From Luteirhabdus salina (GTDB lineage Bacteria > Bacteroidota > Bacteroidia > Flavobacteriales > Flavobacteriaceae), in the NCBI GenBank assembly GCA_025384855.1, contig JALAHT010000004.1:313846-377845 (forward strand): 64,000 nt of DNA. The letters are read 5' to 3'. The notes beneath the pieces are model-generated. The model was not told the origin of the DNA and ran no database searches. It was given only the letters and a program-made list of their open reading frames with translations. The position numbers and the translations under genes were made by a program. Each line of letters opens with the position of its first letter. Within the stretch, counting starts at the first letter, position 1. Positions 61,793-64,000 of this stretch are shown here, in pieces.

Positions 61793-62791
61793 TTATTTCC
61801 TCGAAAAATGTAAGATTAAATCTACAATTCTCGATGAATAGCCGATTTCATTATCATACCAGCCGATGATTTTTACCATTTTCCCTATTACGGAAGTCAT
61901 TCCAGCATCGAAAATACATGAATGGGGATTATCGATAATATCGATTGATACAATTGGATCTTCAGTATACTGTAGAATTCCTTTAAGATGTGTTTCGGAT
62001 GCTTTTTCAAAGGCTTGATTTACATCTTCTATTGAAACATTTTTCTTTACGTTGAAGGTAATATCGCAAAGCGAACCGTTGGGAACGGGCACTCGAATAC
62101 CACAACCGCCTATAACATCGGCTAAATCAGGAAAAATTTTGGTCAGTGCCTTCGCTGCTCCCGTCGTGGTGGGAACGATCGATTGTCCGGCGGCACGTGC
62201 TCTACGCAGATCGCGATGCGGTTTGTCGTGAAGACTTTGATCACTAGTGTAGGAGTGAACTGTAGTGATGTACGCTTGATCGATACCGCAAAGCGAATCG
62301 ATAACTTTTAACATCGGCGCCGCGTTGTTAGTGGTACAGGAAGCGTTGGAAAGGATGGTGTCTTCTTTAGTGATGATGTCTTCATTTACCCCCATTACCA
62401 CTGTTTTGATATCATCTTCAACCGGAGGTACCGAAAGAATCACCTTTTTTGCGCCATTTGTAATGTGATGTTGAAGCTCTTCTTTCGACTTAAACTTTCC
62501 CGTACATTCAATTACAAAATCGACATCCGACCATTGAATATTTTTTGGGTGGCTTTCTGAAGTGAAGCGAAACGTTCGATCGTCGACCTGAATTGTATCT
62601 TCGTTCGCTTTTACATTTTTATGTAACACTCCGTGAATGCTATCATATTTCAATAAATGTGCTAGCGTTGTAGCATCGGCCATATCGTTGATGGCCACAA
62701 CTTCTATTGAAGGATGGTCCAGCAATAAACGAAATAGGTTTCGGCCAATACGGCCAAAGCCATTGATGCCGACAGTTATCTTTTCAGCCAT
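61793..62791 (-). CDS. gapA: Glyceraldehyde-3-phosphate dehydrogenase
   Basis: 332 residues. Rossmann start KITVGINGFGRIGRNLFRLLL with NDMAD, favouring NAD; catalytic cysteine in ILSNASCTTNNAAPM; HSYTSDQSLHDKPHRDLRRARAA the substrate loop; VPVPNGSLCDI and late WYDNEIGYSSRIVDL. It acts in glycolysis in the cytosol. It is followed 31 bp later by the hybrid kinase and preceded 3 bp by lipA, so lipA, gapA and possibly the kinase are transcribed together. Confidence 0.96.
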   Translation of the reverse strand: MAEKITVGINGFGRIGRNLFRLLLDHPSIEVVAINDMADATTLAHLLKYDSIHGVLHKNVKANEDTIQVDDRTFRFTSESHPKNIQWSDVDFVIECTGKFKSKEELQHHITNGAKKVILSVPPVEDDIKTVVMGVNEDIITKEDTILSNASCTTNNAAPMLKVIDSLCGIDQAYITTVHSYTSDQSLHDKPHRDLRRARAAGQSIVPTTTGAAKALTKIFPDLADVIGGCGIRVPVPNGSLCDITFNVKKNVSIEDVNQAFEKASETHLKGILQYTEDPIVSIDIIDNPHSCIFDAGMTSVIGKMVKIIGWYDNEIGYSSRIVDLILHFSRK

Positions 62792-62794
62792 AAA

Positions 62795-63667
62795 CTAAGT
62801 TAAGTGCTTTTGGGCTTTATAGGAAGAACGTACCAAGGCGCCGCTTTCTACATGACGGAAGCCCATCTCCAATCCGATTTCCTCATATTTCTTAAACTGT
62901 TCGGGTGTGATAAATTCTTTCACCTGAAGATGCTTTTTAGAAGGTTGAAGGTATTGTCCAATGGTCACGATATCAAGGCCTACCTTTCGAAGATCTTCCA
63001 GGGTTTGAATCACTTCTGTCTCTGTTTCACCCAAACCAAGCATAATACCACTTTTAGTGCGGGTGATCCCTCGTTCTTTCAAGTACCGTAACACTTCAAG
63101 GCTTCGTTCATATTTCGCTTGAATTCGAACTTCACGTGTCAGGCGTTTAACCGTTTCCATATTATGTGAAACTACTTCTGGGTGGACGTCGATAATTCGG
63201 TCAATGTGTTTGGTGATGCCTTGAAAATCGGGAATAAGGGTTTCCAATGTGGTCTCTGGATTCATTCTTCGGATAGCCTTTACGGTTTCCGCCCAGATGA
63301 TAGAGCCCATATCTTTCAAATCGTCGCGATCTACCGAGGTTATAACGGCATGCTTAATTTCCATTAATTTAATGGAACGTGCAACTTTTTCGGGTTCTGC
63401 CCAATCTACTGTTTCGGGTCGCCCGGTCTTCACCCCGCAAAAACCACAGGAGCGCGTGCAAATATTCCCAAGGATCATAAAAGTTGCGGTACCTTCTGTC
63501 CAACATTCCCCCATATTCGGACAACTTCCAGAGGTACAGATGGTATGCAAATCATATTTATCGACCAAGCCCCGCAGTTCGGTATATTTCTTTCCAGTAG
63601 GAAGTTTTACGCGTAACCACTTCGGTTTTGGGGTTGGTTTTGGTCTATCGACAACAGCTGTTTCCAT
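62795..63667 (-). CDS. lipA: Lipoyl synthase
   Basis: 290 residues from the ATG at 63667; a longer start at 63685 lies upstream of the -7 box. Radical SAM enzyme inserting sulfurs into octanoyl chains of lipoyl domains. First cysteine set [13 protein letters not shown] (auxiliary 4Fe-4S), SAM cluster CTRSCGFCG (CxxxCxxC). The late RSSYKAQKH fits the end of the family. It is followed by gapA three bases later. Confidence 0.95.
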   Translation of the reverse strand: METAVVDRPKPTPKPKWLRVKLPTGKKYTELRGLVDKYDLHTICTSGSCPNMGECWTEGTATFMILGNICTRSCGFCGVKTGRPETVDWAEPEKVARSIKLMEIKHAVITSVDRDDLKDMGSIIWAETVKAIRRMNPETTLETLIPDFQGITKHIDRIIDVHPEVVSHNMETVKRLTREVRIQAKYERSLEVLRYLKERGITRTKSGIMLGLGETETEVIQTLEDLRKVGLDIVTIGQYLQPSKKHLQVKEFITPEQFKKYEEIGLEMGFRHVESGALVRSSYKAQKHLT

Positions 63668-63674
63668 ATGGCCG

Positions 63675-63682
63675 CAAAGATA
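63675..63682 (-). promoter_or_regulatory. lipA -7 box
   Basis: The minus strand reads TATCTTTG (TAnnTTTG), ending seven bases before the lipA ATG, so the transcript is nearly leaderless. Confidence 0.6.
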
Positions 63683-63742
63683 CAAATATTCCTATCGAGA
63701 ACATATGCTTCGGCATACGTTGGAACATCTTAATTTTAGGGA

Positions 63743-64000
63743 TTATTGTTGATTTCGAATGATCTCTGCGAGTAGCTTTCGAGCACGAAGGAGACGAACC
63801 TTTACATTGCTTAGCGGTTCTTGAAGCTTTTCGGCAATTTCATTGTAGGACATTTCCCGAAAATATCGAAGGTTTATAATTTCCTGATAATGGGGCTTCA
63901 ATTCTTTTATGTATCGAAGCAATTCATCTAATTGCTGTTTGGTAATCAATGTGTCCTCAGGCGAAGGCGCTCCGTCTGCTATACCTATCACGTCATCGTC
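63743..64000 (-). CDS. Sigma-70 family factor, N-terminus outside window
   Basis: The C-terminal 85 residues or so of a small sigma-70 type factor, ending in Gln-Gln. Region 4 is clear: the helix-turn-helix YNEIAEKLQEPLSNVKVRLLRARKLL. The preceding helix is LLRYIKELKPHYQEIINLRYF. This matches ECF-type factors. The gene continues beyond base 64000, so region 2 cannot be seen. Confidence 0.85.
   Translation of the reverse strand, partial: DDDVIGIADGAPSPEDTLITKQQLDELLRYIKELKPHYQEIINLRYFREMSYNEIAEKLQEPLSNVKVRLLRARKLLAEIIRNQQ

Overview
The window is about 64 kb of a Flavobacteriaceae (Bacteroidota) chromosome. The evidence is flavobacterial protein families throughout (DUF2911, YceI, the SecDF fusion, an OYE/ALDH pair, the GAPDH and LipA types), promoter -7 boxes of the Bacteroidota form TAnnTTTG followed by short leaders, and lipoprotein and signal-peptide N-termini of this phylum. 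The base composition is AT-rich. I see no rRNA, tRNA, CRISPR array, prophage, transposase or integrase; the segment reads as ordinary chromosome. Both ends are cut inside genes: map at the left and a sigma-70 factor at the right.

Layout. 1-7.2 kb: map, a HAD-type hydrolase, a thioredoxin-like lipoprotein, gpmI, two small membrane proteins, an aldehyde dehydrogenase and an Old Yellow Enzyme. 7.5-17.2 kb: one tightly packed minus-strand signalling operon. Read 5' to 3' it has three histidine kinases with near-identical kinase cores but different sensors (TPR; NTF2-like plus GAF-like repeats; seven-transmembrane), a stand-alone receiver, a receiver fused to a class III nucleotide cyclase, a membrane protein resembling the Pycsar effector family (DUF5706), and a small TerB-like acidic protein. 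17.4-27.8 kb: ffh, folD, envelope and housekeeping genes, a HerA-like ATPase and queE. 28-38.3 kb: gyrB, an outer-membrane-type secreted protein, mdh, B12-dependent ribonucleotide reductase and secDF. 38.3-41.5 kb: an arsenic cluster (arsR, secreted unknown, DUF6428, phosphatase-type ArsC, ACR3) with two related palindromic candidate operators. 41.6-47.6 kb: lgt, yidD, pabA/trpG, yceI, marR and a redox/rhodanese cluster. 47.7-51 kb: two very small envelope genes and a photolyase/cryptochrome group with DUF2256. 51-56 kb: a methyltransferase, a 1228-residue lipoprotein fusion (degenerate phosphoesterase, kinase-like region, outer-membrane barrel) and msrA. 56.5-64 kb: a coiled-coil protein, Nif3-like protein, lpxK, a hybrid histidine kinase, gapA, lipA and the sigma factor fragment.

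The most striking unit is the 7.5-17.2 kb operon. It joins two-component sensing to a cyclic-nucleotide synthase sitting next to a Pycsar-type membrane effector. In the known Pycsar anti-phage systems a cyclase makes cCMP or cUMP and activates a membrane or NADase effector. Here the cyclase carries its own receiver domain and has three candidate cognate kinases, and its base-recognition residues look adenylate-type. This suggests a kinase-gated cyclic-nucleotide/effector pathway, either a defence variant or a domesticated signalling route. The second notable object is the 52-55.7 kb fusion, whose phosphoesterase domain has lost several metal ligands and is followed by a kinase-like motif set.
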